From the NCBI GenBank assembly GCA_002280855.1, contig NCEU01000009.1, positions 104,007 through 168,006 of the forward strand: a stretch of 64,000 nt of DNA. The letters run 5' to 3'. This DNA is from Sphingomonadales bacterium 32-65-25. GTDB taxonomy: Bacteria > Pseudomonadota > Alphaproteobacteria > Sphingomonadales > Sphingomonadaceae. Shown piece by piece: positions 8,938-17,656 of the stretch (the first letter of the stretch is position 1; each line of letters starts with the position of its first letter). A program made the position numbers and the translations under genes. Under the pieces are notes generated by a model. That model was not told the DNA's origin. It worked only from the letters and a program-made list of their open reading frames with translations, and made no database searches.

Positions 8938-9363
8938 CAGATCGCCACCCTTTCGGCATGGTCAAGCCTGGCCACGCGCACTGCGCCGGCCGGCAACCCT
9001 GACTTGATTTGAGATTGCGTGTGCAAAGCTCGCCCCTCTTGCAACTGTCACCAGTCTGACCATGCGGGTCATCTGGATCACCCTGTTACGGCCGGACTCC
9101 GGTCCAGCTTGACAGTTACGCCCGAACGCCACTTTACACGCACGGGCTGCCCGACATGCCGGAACGCGCCCTCTTTGACGGCCTGGGCCGTCTGAAATCC
9201 GCTTGTTGCAGCCTGGTCCGATCACTGCGCATTGCCTGCGCGGAATCTGGGGGTTTGCAACGCTTCGCCTGAGCAACTGGAACTGACGAAGAATAGAGCC
9301 GGCAAACTTGCCGGGGAGTTGGCCGCCGGCCAGGCCGAAGCCCAGCCGGCGGCCGCCACCAGA
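8938..9363. other. Intergenic region between pilin and cpaB
   Basis: 426 bases without a convincing gene. The reading frame at 8962-9276 on the minus strand has an unnatural Arg/Cys-rich composition and no recognisable motif. The region holds the inverted repeats downstream of the pilin (see the terminator entry) and presumably the leader of cpaB. No clear promoter could be read. Confidence 0.6.
9299..9354 (-). terminator. Paired hairpins downstream of the pilin gene
   Basis: Two perfect inverted repeats lie 10-65 bases after the pilin stop. One has 10-bp arms (GGCCGCCGGC at 9321-9330 and its complement at 9345-9354). The second is the compact palindrome CCGGCAAACTTGCCGG at 9299-9314. No long U-tract follows. 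A hairpin between an abundant pilin and its assembly genes would fit partial termination or mRNA 3'-end protection, giving more pilin than assembly proteins; that role is inferred. Confidence 0.55.
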
Positions 9364-9552
9364 TTATTGGAAGGTGGTCGAAGCTTCGGAGTCGAGAGCC
9401 TGACCGGTCTGGGTCATGGCGCTCTGCAGCGAACCACCGAAAGCGGTCGCACCCAGCACCACGAAGCCGCCGAGCACGGCAACGATCAGAGCGTATTCAG
9501 CGGCCGAAGCGCCGGACTTGTTGCCCTTCAGAGCGTTCAGGATCTTCATCAT
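9364..9552 (-). CDS. pilA: Flp-type type IVb pilin
   Basis: 62-residue prepilin. The prepilin-peptidase site is G14|ASAAEY, with Glu at +5 and Tyr at +6, the Flp/TadA-class signature. It is followed by a hydrophobic helix (ALIVAVLGGFVVLGATAF). The longer frame opening at 9660 is not used: a GGGAAG ribosome site lies directly before the ATGATG pair at 9552/9549, and homologues start MKxLxxLxxxxxGA. This is the major pilin polymerised by the downstream Tad genes. It is separated from cpaB by hairpins and preceded by an AT-rich region. Confidence 0.93.
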   Translation of the reverse strand: MMKILNALKGNKSGASAAEYALIVAVLGGFVVLGATAFGGSLQSAMTQTGQALDSEASTTFQ

Positions 9553-10066
9553 CGTTTTCTTCCCACTGTTGTTGGCCGAAGCCAGTTCTTGCAAGGTCCC
9601 GCTCTTTTTTGACGAGCGAACGGGAGGGATCACCGTTGACGCCGATCGGATGAAAACCACTGCTTCCTCCGGCCGATATCCCGCAACCTAAATAAACCGC
9701 CGTAACGATTTGAACAATATCGAATTTGGTTTATAAAATTTGTCTATATTACTTCAGACTTCATTATGCTTTACAAAAATTAGTAAGTGTTATCGCTCGT
9801 TATTACTTATTAATTGCCATGGCGGCCGCCTACTCTTGCCGATGGTGATTTTCAAACGGAAACAAGGGCTTAGGAACGGCGGCAACTCGTAAATTTTCAT
9901 GCTTATCAAGGGCTTAGACGAGCTTGTTCAGAGCCCTATAAAGAGCCGAAATCATGATTTTCCGTTAAAAATCGCAGTCTTGCAGGCGGCAAAGTGCATG
10001 TTGCGAAAATGACACGCGCCAAATGGCTTCTTGGGAAGATGGACCGATCAACCACCATTTCGGGCG
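9553..10066. other. AT-rich intergenic region upstream of pilA
   Basis: About 510 bases without a gene. The stretch 9690-9960 is far richer in A/T than its surroundings. On the minus strand, ahead of pilA, TTGTTC and TATTTA are spaced 17 bases apart (about 9717-9689), a weak sigma-70-like arrangement, but I cannot establish the true promoter. The region separates pilA from the end of the GT87 gene, both on the minus strand, so it is the likely control region of the pilus operon. Confidence 0.5.
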
Positions 10067-10094
10067 AAAAAACGAATCGGAACATGCCGATTCG
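10067..10094 (-). terminator. Rho-independent terminator of the GT87/HscC operon
   Basis: On the minus strand an 8-bp stem (CGAATCGG/CCGATTCG, 6-base loop) is followed directly by six Ts. It lies 29 bases after the GT87 stop at 10123, so it ends the long minus-strand operon that begins with the histidine kinase. A second overlapping palindrome (CCGATTCGAATCGG, 10087-10100) uses the same arm. Confidence 0.8.
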
Positions 10095-10122
10095 AATCGG
10101 TTTGCAGGGCGATCTGGCCCGT

Positions 10123-11322
10123 TCAGTCCGATTCGAAGCTGGCCGGACGTCGCCGCGACAGCACCAGCAGCGCCGTGCACAGCAACAGCACCGGCACGAA
10201 CTGCACGGCGGGCAGCGGCGGCGCCAGCGCAAGCCTGGTCAACGCGCCGATCAGGCAGGCCAGCCAGGCCAGCAGCAGCAGCCCCAACCAGCTGCGGCGA
10301 TCCTGCAGCACCAGATCGGGCATCAGCAGGGCAATCGCCGCGCCCACGACCGGCAGATCATAATCATAGCCATAGGGCGACATCAGGGTGCTGGACATGA
10401 TGGCGGCGGCCAGCAGCTGCCGGGGTGGCCAACCGCGCCGGCCGGCCAGCAGCAACCCGCCCGCCAGCACCACGGCAAGGCCGATTTGCGCTGCCATCGC
10501 CAGCTGCGGATCTTTGGTCGCGACGAACAGCGCGGCAAAAAGCGAGGTCATGCGGAAATACTGGTATCGCCCATCGAACAGATGCGCGCTGACGTTGCCC
10601 ATGACGGCGAAGAAATCCGGCCAGACGCGCAAACCGAACAACAAGGTCGCCGCTGCCAGTGCAAGCCCGGCGACCAGGGCGCCGCTGAAAATGATCCGCC
10701 AGTGGCCGCGCAGCAGCAGATATAGGCCAATACCGGGCAGGAACTGGGGCTTCACCGTCAACAGGCCCAGCGGCACCCCGGCCAGCGTACGCCCACTGAG
10801 CGCCAGGCTGGCCAGCCACCCCACCAGCGCACCGATCAGCAAGGCGTTCTGCCCGATGAAGATGCAGAGCAACAGGGAAGGAAACAACAGCGCCAGCACC
10901 GTGCCATAGTGAACGCCGGCCAGCCGCCGCAGCGTGAGCATGTAGCAGAGCAGACTGCCACCGCAGAACACCAGGTAGCTCAGCCAGAGCGGCAGTAACG
11001 CCAGCAGCGCCGTGAACAGATTGAAATGCGGCGGATAGGGCCAGAACATATGGCCTGGATTGCCCGTCAGTGCCCGCGTGTGGGCCCAGAAGCGTTGGGC
11101 ATCATAGGCCGTGGCCAGATCGCCCGCCCAGGCCAATTGGCCGGCGATGTGAAAGACCTGGAAATCGATCAGCGCTTTGGGCCCCGGCAGCTTTTCCGCC
11201 GGCCAGGCCAGGTAGAACGCAACGCCGCCCATCAGTAGCACGCAGGTTAGCACCATCAGGCCCGTGCCCAGCGGCCCGACCAGCGGAACCGCGGGGCGGA
11301 CTTGATGGGGGCTGGTCATCAT
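10123..11322 (-). CDS. GT87 (DUF2029) membrane glycosyltransferase, copy 1
   Basis: About 399 residues with roughly ten hydrophobic helices. The N-terminal loop (IDFQVFHIAGQLAWAGDLATAYD) and the Pro-rich WPYPPHFNLF motif are typical of GT87/DUF2029 polyprenyl-phosphate-mannose-dependent transferases. Family members use lipid-linked sugars at the inner membrane. I chose the ATG at 11322 because GGAG lies 5 bases upstream; an ATG at 11358 is possible. It is very similar along its length to the gene immediately upstream, so the pair arose by tandem duplication. Sugar donor and acceptor are unknown. Confidence 0.8.
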   Translation of the reverse strand: MMTSPHQVRPAVPLVGPLGTGLMVLTCVLLMGGVAFYLAWPAEKLPGPKALIDFQVFHIAGQLAWAGDLATAYDAQRFWAHTRALTGNPGHMFWPYPPHFNLFTALLALLPLWLSYLVFCGGSLLCYMLTLRRLAGVHYGTVLALLFPSLLLCIFIGQNALLIGALVGWLASLALSGRTLAGVPLGLLTVKPQFLPGIGLYLLLRGHWRIIFSGALVAGLALAAATLLFGLRVWPDFFAVMGNVSAHLFDGRYQYFRMTSLFAALFVATKDPQLAMAAQIGLAVVLAGGLLLAGRRGWPPRQLLAAAIMSSTLMSPYGYDYDLPVVGAAIALLMPDLVLQDRRSWLGLLLLAWLACLIGALTRLALAPPLPAVQFVPVLLLCTALLVLSRRRPASFESD

Positions 11323-11373
11323 CGCGTCTCCGGTGGCGGGCCTGTTGTGCGCGTGCATCTGCGGGTTGGCAAT

Positions 11374-12561
11374 TCAGCTCGGTTCAACGCTGGTCTGCTG
11401 GCGCCGCGCCTGCACCAGCATCGCCGCACACAACAGCAGCAGCGGCAGGATCGTCACCGCCGGCCGCGGCGCCGCCGCATATGCATAGTTGATGATCGCG
11501 CCGGCCAGACAGGCCAGCCATGCCAGCGGCAGCAGGGGCCAAACCCGGCGCCCGGCCACCAGATCGGGGGCCAGCAGCGCAATCGCTGCCCCCAGCACCG
11601 GCAGATCATAATCATAGCCATAAGGCGACATCAGGGTGCTGGACATCACGGCGGCGGCCAGCAGGTGGCGCGGTGGCCAGGCCCGCCGCGCCGCCAACAG
11701 CAATCCGGCGGCCAGCAGTACGGCAAAGCCAATTTGCCCGGCCAATGCCAGTCCGGAGTCACCGGTCAGCATGAACAGCGCCGCATAGAGCGATGTCATG
11801 CGGTGATAGGGGTAAAGCCCGCGCGACAGATATTTGCCGAGTTCGCCCATCACGTGGCTGAAGTCCAGCCACACGCCACTGCCCAGCAGCAGCGTCGCCA
11901 GCGCCAGTGCCAACACAGCGACCAGCCCGCCCGCGAAAATGATCCGCCATTGCCCGCGCAACAACAAATAGAGCCCGATGCCGGGCAGGAACTGCGGCTT
12001 CACCGTCAACAGCCCCAGAGGGACCCCGGCCAACGTGCGCCCGGCCAGCGCGAGACTGGCAAACCAGGCCACCAGCCCACCGATCAGAAAGGCATTCTGG
12101 CCGATGCGGATGCAGATGAGGATGGCCGGAAACAGCATGGCCAGCACCAGCGCATGTTGCCCGCCTGCCAGCCGGCGCAGCGCCATGCCGTAAAACAGCA
12201 AGCTGCCGCCCACGAACACCACATAGCTCAGCCACAAGGGCAGCAGCGCCAACGGCGCGGTGACCAGGTTGAAATGCGGCGGGTAGGGCCACAGCATGCG
12301 ATCGCCACTGCCGGTGAGCGATTTTGTGTGCGCCCAGAACTGAACCGGATCATAGGCGGTGCCCAAATCGCCGGCCCAGGCCAGTTGCCCGGCGATGTGG
12401 AACACCTGGAAATCCAGCAACTGCCGCGGCCCGGCCGGCGGCGGCCCCGCCAGTTGCATCGCGATCAGCAGGACCTGGCCGGCAAAGGCCAGGCACAAGG
12501 CCAGCAGCGCCAACGGACTCAGCAGCGGGGCGGGCAATGAAGGCGGCCGTTGCTCCATCAT
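11374..12561 (-). CDS. GT87 (DUF2029) membrane glycosyltransferase, copy 2
   Basis: 395 residues starting at the ATG at 12561, which overlaps the stop of the J/TonB-type gene (ATGATGA); AGGA lies just upstream. The frame can be read to 13059, but that part is antisense-like in composition and is coding in another frame. The diagnostic LLDFQVFHIAGQLAWAGDLG and WPYPPHFNL segments match copy 1, as do the central FLPGIGLYLLLRGQWRIIF and C-terminal MSSTLMSPYGYDYDLPV blocks. It probably transfers a sugar from a polyprenyl-phosphate donor at the periplasmic face of the inner membrane. It is coupled to the chaperone genes by overlap. Confidence 0.82.
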   Translation of the reverse strand: MMEQRPPSLPAPLLSPLALLALCLAFAGQVLLIAMQLAGPPPAGPRQLLDFQVFHIAGQLAWAGDLGTAYDPVQFWAHTKSLTGSGDRMLWPYPPHFNLVTAPLALLPLWLSYVVFVGGSLLFYGMALRRLAGGQHALVLAMLFPAILICIRIGQNAFLIGGLVAWFASLALAGRTLAGVPLGLLTVKPQFLPGIGLYLLLRGQWRIIFAGGLVAVLALALATLLLGSGVWLDFSHVMGELGKYLSRGLYPYHRMTSLYAALFMLTGDSGLALAGQIGFAVLLAAGLLLAARRAWPPRHLLAAAVMSSTLMSPYGYDYDLPVLGAAIALLAPDLVAGRRVWPLLPLAWLACLAGAIINYAYAAAPRPAVTILPLLLLCAAMLVQARRQQTSVEPS

Positions 12562-15023
12562 CGTCCTTTCAGTTCCCAGCGCACCGATCCGGCATATTCC
12601 CAACTCATCGGGCTGCCATCGACATTGCGGGCCGGCACGAAACGGGCGCGGCGGCTGAGCAGGGCGCAAGTGTCGCGATCCAGCCCGGCGTGCCCGCTGG
12701 AGGCGATGATGGCGCAGCGTTCGACCCGGCCACTGGTATCGACGAACAGGCGATAGCGCACCAGACCGGACTCGCCGCGCTGCAAGGAGCCAGGCGGATA
12801 GGCGCCATCGGGAATCCAGTCGTTCGCCATGCAGGGTTCGGCCACCATCGGGCCGGTGGTGGTGGCCGGCGGCGCACAGACGATGGTGGGCGCAGGGGCT
12901 GGCGCTGGCAAAGCCGGGGGCGGTGAAGGCATGGGCAATGGTGGGCGCCGCGCGGCCTTCACCGTCCAGCCGCCACTCAACTGCAGGGTGGCGGCTTGCG
13001 GCAGTCCGCTGGCAGTGCGGGCCGGGCGATAACGGCCATTGGCCTTGAGCTGTGGGCACAGCGCTTGATCGAGCAGCACCAACCCGGTGCCCTGGCTGAG
13101 CCGGCAGGCCGAGACACGGCCCCCACCATCGACATCCAGGGTCACCCTGAACCGATAGTCACCCGGCGCGGCGCGCTTGAGCAAATCGCCGGCCGCAATC
13201 CAGGCCGCACTGTCGCCAATGGCCGCCGGTGCCGCCGCCGGTTGGCGCGGCGGCGACGGTTCGTCCACCAATGGACGCAGGATCAGGAACAGGCCAATCG
13301 CGCCGATCAGGATGCGCAGCGGCCAGCCGGTGATGCCGCGCCGCCGCGCCTGCCAGGTGGCGACGCCGGCGACCAGCAGCCCGGTAATGACCGGCGCGCG
13401 CGGCAGGCCGGTGGCCGGATCGATCAACAGATCAGCACTGGCGAGCCCCGACAGCACCTCGCCAGCGCCGGGCATGGAGGCATCCAAACGGCTCAAGAGT
13501 TCGAGCAGCAGCAGGGCAAAGCCGGCGAGGCCCACAGCGGGCAATGCCTGCCACCAGCCGCGCGCCGCCCGCAAGGCAATCAGCAGGCCGAGCAGCGCCA
13601 GCGGGGTGAGCGCCAGGCCACGTTCCGGCCAGCCCAGCGCCGCCAGCCCCAGCGCCAGCGCGCCATCCCCCGCCACCGCCAGTGCCGGCAGCCACGCCGC
13701 CCGCGCGCCCAACCGGCGTTCGGCCAGCCAGGTGATCGCGTCTCCGCCCTGCCACCAGGCCACCGCCAGCGCCGCGCAGGCCAGCACCCGCACGGGCGCA
13801 CCGGGATCAGCCTGCGGCCCGCCCCCAATCATCAGTAGCAGGAACAGCCAGGCCGGCTGGCTGCGGATCAGGCCAGGAAACAACTCGCGCATGGCCGGCG
13901 GTTCCAGCCGATCGACCGCCAGCAGCAGCCACGTGACTGCCGCCAGCACCGGCAGCAGAAACAAGGGCGTGAGCACCGGCAGTGCCGGCCACAGCGCCGC
14001 CAGCAGCGGCAGCGCGGCGATCGCCAGCGGCCAATGGGTGAAGTGCCATTCCGGCCGATCCCAATTGTCCAGCCAGCGCTGCCGCCAGCGCAGCACGGCG
14101 AGCAGGCCGAACGGCGCTGCCCAGGCCAGCAAGCCGACGACCTGCTGCACCGGCGCCGGCCAGCCCGATGCCTTCAGCAGGCCAACCAGCACCACTGCAG
14201 CCAACGGAAACATTGTCAGGATCATCCACAGCCGCAACCGCTGCACGCTGTGCCAATCCCGCCAGGCCGCCACCGCATCGGTGTCGAGCCAATCGAGAAT
14301 GCCGGGCATCGGACCATCAGCCAAGCCCAGGATGGCGCGCGTCTGGGCCGGCGCTGCAGAGAACAGGGCGCCGAGATGCCGGAGCCAGCGCGGCCCCGGC
14401 GGCTTGCTCAGCGCCATGTAGCCAATGTGCAGATCGGTGTGCGGCCGGGCGATGCCGGCGACGAATTCGCCTTCTTCGCGGCGTTGCAGCAGCCGGGCGA
14501 TGCTGGGCGGGGTGCGGTCGCGCGGCAGATCATCCCAGCCAAACTGATGAATGGCGGCCACCACCAGCGGATCGCTGGCGGGCAGGCTGGCCGCGATCAG
14601 GCCGGCCAGCCAGTTTTCAACGCCGGCCCGCGCCACAACATTGTCCAGCGCCGGCGCCGCCAGCAGCGCATCGAAGGCGGCGCGCTGGCCTTCCGCGCCG
14701 GCCTGGATGCCCAGGACCAGTGCTTCCTGCCGGGCGAGGAGATCATCCTGCTCGCCAGCGAACTGAGGATCATCAACCGGTTCTTGCGCAGGTGTCGGGG
14801 CGGGTTCGGGCGTTGCGGCCGGTGCTGGTTCCGCCGCCTCCTCATCCGGCCACTGCTGGCGCCATTGCAGCTGCGCCAGCGCCGCATCATGCGCTTCGCG
14901 CAGCCGCATGAAGCCGTCCGGATCATCTTCCGGATTGGTGGACTTCAGCAGTTTCGCATAGGCGCGGCGAATGGTGTCGCGGTCGGCTCCCGGCTTCAGC
15001 CCCAGAACCTTCCAGGCACTCAC
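12558..15023 (-). CDS. J-like membrane protein with two TonB-C-like periplasmic domains
   Basis: 821 residues, GTG start overlapping the hscC stop (GTGA). Residues 1-65 resemble a J-domain (AWKVLGLKPGADRDTIRRAYAKLLK), but the HPD tripeptide is replaced by NPE (STNPEDDPDGFMRLREAH). This is the degenerate style I associate with the HscC partners DjlB/DjlC of E. coli. Residues about 245-600 hold a dozen hydrophobic helices. After the last helix come two domains with TonB C-terminal-type pattern (YRFRVTLDVDGGGRVSACRL… and VRYRLFVDTSGRVERCAII…), joined by a Pro-rich linker. The likely topology is cytoplasmic J part, multi-span core and periplasmic tail. The combination is unusual and its function unknown. 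Confidence 0.75.
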   Translation of the reverse strand: MSAWKVLGLKPGADRDTIRRAYAKLLKSTNPEDDPDGFMRLREAHDAALAQLQWRQQWPDEEAAEPAPAATPEPAPTPAQEPVDDPQFAGEQDDLLARQEALVLGIQAGAEGQRAAFDALLAAPALDNVVARAGVENWLAGLIAASLPASDPLVVAAIHQFGWDDLPRDRTPPSIARLLQRREEGEFVAGIARPHTDLHIGYMALSKPPGPRWLRHLGALFSAAPAQTRAILGLADGPMPGILDWLDTDAVAAWRDWHSVQRLRLWMILTMFPLAAVVLVGLLKASGWPAPVQQVVGLLAWAAPFGLLAVLRWRQRWLDNWDRPEWHFTHWPLAIAALPLLAALWPALPVLTPLFLLPVLAAVTWLLLAVDRLEPPAMRELFPGLIRSQPAWLFLLLMIGGGPQADPGAPVRVLACAALAVAWWQGGDAITWLAERRLGARAAWLPALAVAGDGALALGLAALGWPERGLALTPLALLGLLIALRAARGWWQALPAVGLAGFALLLLELLSRLDASMPGAGEVLSGLASADLLIDPATGLPRAPVITGLLVAGVATWQARRRGITGWPLRILIGAIGLFLILRPLVDEPSPPRQPAAAPAAIGDSAAWIAAGDLLKRAAPGDYRFRVTLDVDGGGRVSACRLSQGTGLVLLDQALCPQLKANGRYRPARTASGLPQAATLQLSGGWTVKAARRPPLPMPSPPPALPAPAPAPTIVCAPPATTTGPMVAEPCMANDWIPDGAYPPGSLQRGESGLVRYRLFVDTSGRVERCAIIASSGHAGLDRDTCALLSRRARFVPARNVDGSPMSWEYAGSVRWELKGR

Positions 15024-16720
15024 AACCAGCTCGGGCCTTCGAGCTGGTCGAGCGCGGCGGTCAATTGTTCGCGGGCAGAATCGGCGGTGCGCACATCCTG
15101 CGTGGCAAGCGCGGCCTGGAAACCGTGGATCAGATGGCCGATCTCGTCGCGTTCAAAGCCCAGCGCATTTTCCCACATCCGCTCGGCACGGGCCAGCGCG
15201 GTGCGGTTGGCCTCGGCATCGCGCGGGTGCTGCTTCAGGGCGGCCAATGCGGCGCGGCGGCGCTCCAGTTCCTTGGGGCTGACCTGATCTTCAGGATCGG
15301 CGATCACCAGATTATGCGCGTCGGAGGTAGCGAGCACCTTCACATCCACTTCCAGCAGGCCGTTGATATCGTAGGAAAAGCGTACTTCGATCGGCTGCCC
15401 GGCCGGTCCGCGTGGCATCGGCACCTTCAACTCGCCGATGCGCACATTCTCCGCCACGCGCCGCGCTTCGCCTTGATAGATGCCCAGCACGATCTCGCGC
15501 TGGTTGGGCTGCATCGTTTCATAGATGTTGACCCGGCTGACCGGCACCGTGGTGTTGCGTTCGATGATCGGCGAGAAGATGCCGCTTTCGATGGCGCCGC
15601 CGGGCAGGCGCTCCGCGATATCAACCCCCAGCGAATAGGGGCAGACATCGGTGAGCACGACCTCCTTCAACGCCGCATCACGCGCCTTCAGCCCGGCCTG
15701 CACCGCCGCACCCAGCGCCACGGCTTCATCAGGGTTGATGGTGCTATTGGGGAAGCGCGCGAACATGCGCGCCACGGTGCGGCGCACCAGCGGCATGCGG
15801 GTCGATCCGCCGATCAGGATGATTTCCGAAAGACTGTCGGGCGCGATGTCGGCATCCCGCAGCGCGCGCAGCACCGGCGTCTTCAACCGTTCCAGCAGCG
15901 GCTGGGCAGCGGCTTCGAACTGTTCGGCGGTGACGGCGTGCTGCCACATCTCGCCCTGCCATTGCAGTTCCATCACCGCTTCGCTGGCGCTGGTCAGGCT
16001 GCGGCGGGCGCGTTCGGCGGCTTCGTTCAGCTTGGCGACCAGCTGGCGATCATTGCGGGCGGCGGCTTCCAGCGTCTTGTCTGCCGTCGCCATCAGCCCG
16101 GCCAGCACGCCATTGAAATCCTCGCCGCCCAGCCGGTTGTCCCCGGTGGAGGCGCGCACCTCGATCACGCCTTCGAAGATTTCCAGCACCGACACGTCAA
16201 AGGTGCCGCCGCCCAGATCGAACACCAGAAACCGCGTTTCGCCTTCGAGCTGGTGGATGCCATAGGCCAGCGCGGCGGCGGTCGGCTCGTTGATCAGCCG
16301 CTCCACCTTGAAGCCGGCCAGTTCGCCGGCGCGGCGCGTGGCCTTGCGCTGCTTGTCGTTGAAATAGGCCGGCACGGTGATCACCGCTTCCGTTACCGCC
16401 TCACCCAGATGCGCCTCGGCATCCTCCTTCAGGCTGCGCAGCACCATCGCGGAAAGCTCTTCGGCGCCATAGTCGGTCTTGCCCAGCGCGATGCGGTGCT
16501 GGGTGCCCATATAGCGTTTGAACGACGTGGCGGTGAGGCCGGCATGGCTGGCCATGCGCTCGCGCGCCGGCCGGCCGACCAGCAGCCGGCCATCATCATC
16601 CAGGCCCACCGCCGATGGCGTGAGCGTTTCGTCCAGCCGGTTGGGGATCAGCCGGGCTTCGCCATCGGCCCAGTAAGCCGCGGCGCTGTTGGTGGTGCCA
16701 AGATCGATGCCGATGATCAT
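15020..16720 (-). CDS. hscC: Hsp70 family chaperone HscC
   Basis: 566 residues, shorter than DnaK (about 640), as expected for HscC. The actin-like ATPase motifs are present: IGIDLGTTNSAAA at the N-terminus, VITVPAYFNDKQRKAT, FLVFDLGGGTFDVSVLEI and IILIGGSTRMPLV. The substrate-binding domain follows (IERNTTVPVSR…MQPNQREIVLGIYQGE), with a short lid. HscC is a specialised Hsp70 whose J partners in E. coli are encoded nearby; here the next gene, overlapping by 4 bases, is J-like. The client is unknown, but membrane context suggests envelope proteins. Confidence 0.92.
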   Translation of the reverse strand: MIIGIDLGTTNSAAAYWADGEARLIPNRLDETLTPSAVGLDDDGRLLVGRPARERMASHAGLTATSFKRYMGTQHRIALGKTDYGAEELSAMVLRSLKEDAEAHLGEAVTEAVITVPAYFNDKQRKATRRAGELAGFKVERLINEPTAAALAYGIHQLEGETRFLVFDLGGGTFDVSVLEIFEGVIEVRASTGDNRLGGEDFNGVLAGLMATADKTLEAAARNDRQLVAKLNEAAERARRSLTSASEAVMELQWQGEMWQHAVTAEQFEAAAQPLLERLKTPVLRALRDADIAPDSLSEIILIGGSTRMPLVRRTVARMFARFPNSTINPDEAVALGAAVQAGLKARDAALKEVVLTDVCPYSLGVDIAERLPGGAIESGIFSPIIERNTTVPVSRVNIYETMQPNQREIVLGIYQGEARRVAENVRIGELKVPMPRGPAGQPIEVRFSYDINGLLEVDVKVLATSDAHNLVIADPEDQVSPKELERRRAALAALKQHPRDAEANRTALARAERMWENALGFERDEIGHLIHGFQAALATQDVRTADSAREQLTAALDQLEGPSWL

Positions 16721-16762
16721 GGCACAGGCATAGCGGGCCGCATCGCCGCTGCCAAATCTCTC

Positions 16763-17656
16763 TTATTGCGCCAATGTCTTCACGGCGGCCGCCGCAGCCG
16801 ACGCGCGATTCTCGATCCCCATCTTCTCGAAAATCTGTTCGAGATGCTTGTTCACGGTGCGCGGGGAGATGCCCAATATCTCCGAAATCTCGCGATTGGC
16901 CTTGCCGCGACTGATCCAAAGCAGCACTTCGGCTTCGCGCTCGGTCAGGCCGTGGCGCTGGGCCAGCAGCTTCTCATCGGCACCTTCCAGCGTTTCGGTC
17001 AGGCGGAAATGCCGCTCTTCGCCCTTGGTGGCCACGGCGGCAAACTCCACCCGACCATCGGCAAAATCCTGCTTCACCCGCGCCTCGCCTTGGGCCAGCC
17101 GCTGCAACTGGCCAGCCAGCGCCGGTGGCAACTGCCCGCCTACCGCCACGCCAAAGCGGCGATCAAGAATCGCAGCGCTCTTCGGCGTAGTCCACAACAC
17201 CCGCCCTTCGCCATCCAAAGCCAGCAGCGGCCGGTTACTAGAGTCAAGGGCGCTCTGGGCGCCGGCCGCAATGCGGGCATTGCCAAGGTGCACTTTCAAC
17301 CGCGCCAGCAGTTCGGCCAGCACGATGGGCTTTTTCACATAATCCACCCCGCCAGCAGCGAGGCCATCGACGATATTCTCGGTTTCCGAAAGCCCGGTCA
17401 TGAAGATCACCGGCACGGATGCCAGTGCCGGATCAGCCTTGATGCGGCGCGTGGTTTCAAACCCGTCGATGCCCGGCATCACTGCATCCATCAGCACCAG
17501 ATCGGGCAGTTCCGCGGCCAGGCTGGCGAGTGCGGCGTGGCCATCGCGGGCAATGCGCACGCCATAGCCTTCGCCTTCCAGCGTGTCGGTGAGAAAGCGC
17601 AACGAATCCGGCGCGTCGTCCACCACCAATATGGTGGTGTGATGGGTTTCGGTCAT
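16763..17656 (-). CDS. LuxR-type response regulator with central sensor-like domain
   Basis: 297 residues. The receiver domain spans 1-125 with phospho-acceptor Asp57 (LVLMDAVMPGIDGFET), acidic pocket DD13-14 and Lys in VKKPI. The middle part (about 138-215) looks PAS-like (LLALDGEGRVLWTTPKSAAIL). The C-terminus is a LuxR/NarL helix-turn-helix (LTEREAEVLLWISRGKANREISEILGIS…). It overlaps the hybrid kinase gene by 4 bases and is surely its partner. The kinase-regulator architecture resembles pairs I recall next to urea or amide transport genes, and an amidase is divergent here; that link is inference. Confidence 0.9.
   Translation of the reverse strand: MTETHHTTILVVDDAPDSLRFLTDTLEGEGYGVRIARDGHAALASLAAELPDLVLMDAVMPGIDGFETTRRIKADPALASVPVIFMTGLSETENIVDGLAAGGVDYVKKPIVLAELLARLKVHLGNARIAAGAQSALDSSNRPLLALDGEGRVLWTTPKSAAILDRRFGVAVGGQLPPALAGQLQRLAQGEARVKQDFADGRVEFAAVATKGEERHFRLTETLEGADEKLLAQRHGLTEREAEVLLWISRGKANREISEILGISPRTVNKHLEQIFEKMGIENRASAAAAAVKTLAQ

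Noticed and set aside
8962..9276. Minus-strand frame between cpaB and pilA
   Set aside because: Arg/Cys-rich, no motif, no ribosome site.
12562..13059. N-terminal extension of GT87 copy 2
   Set aside because: Covers the end of the J/TonB-like gene in another frame and is compositionally unnatural; start at 12561 is supported by overlap and AGGA.
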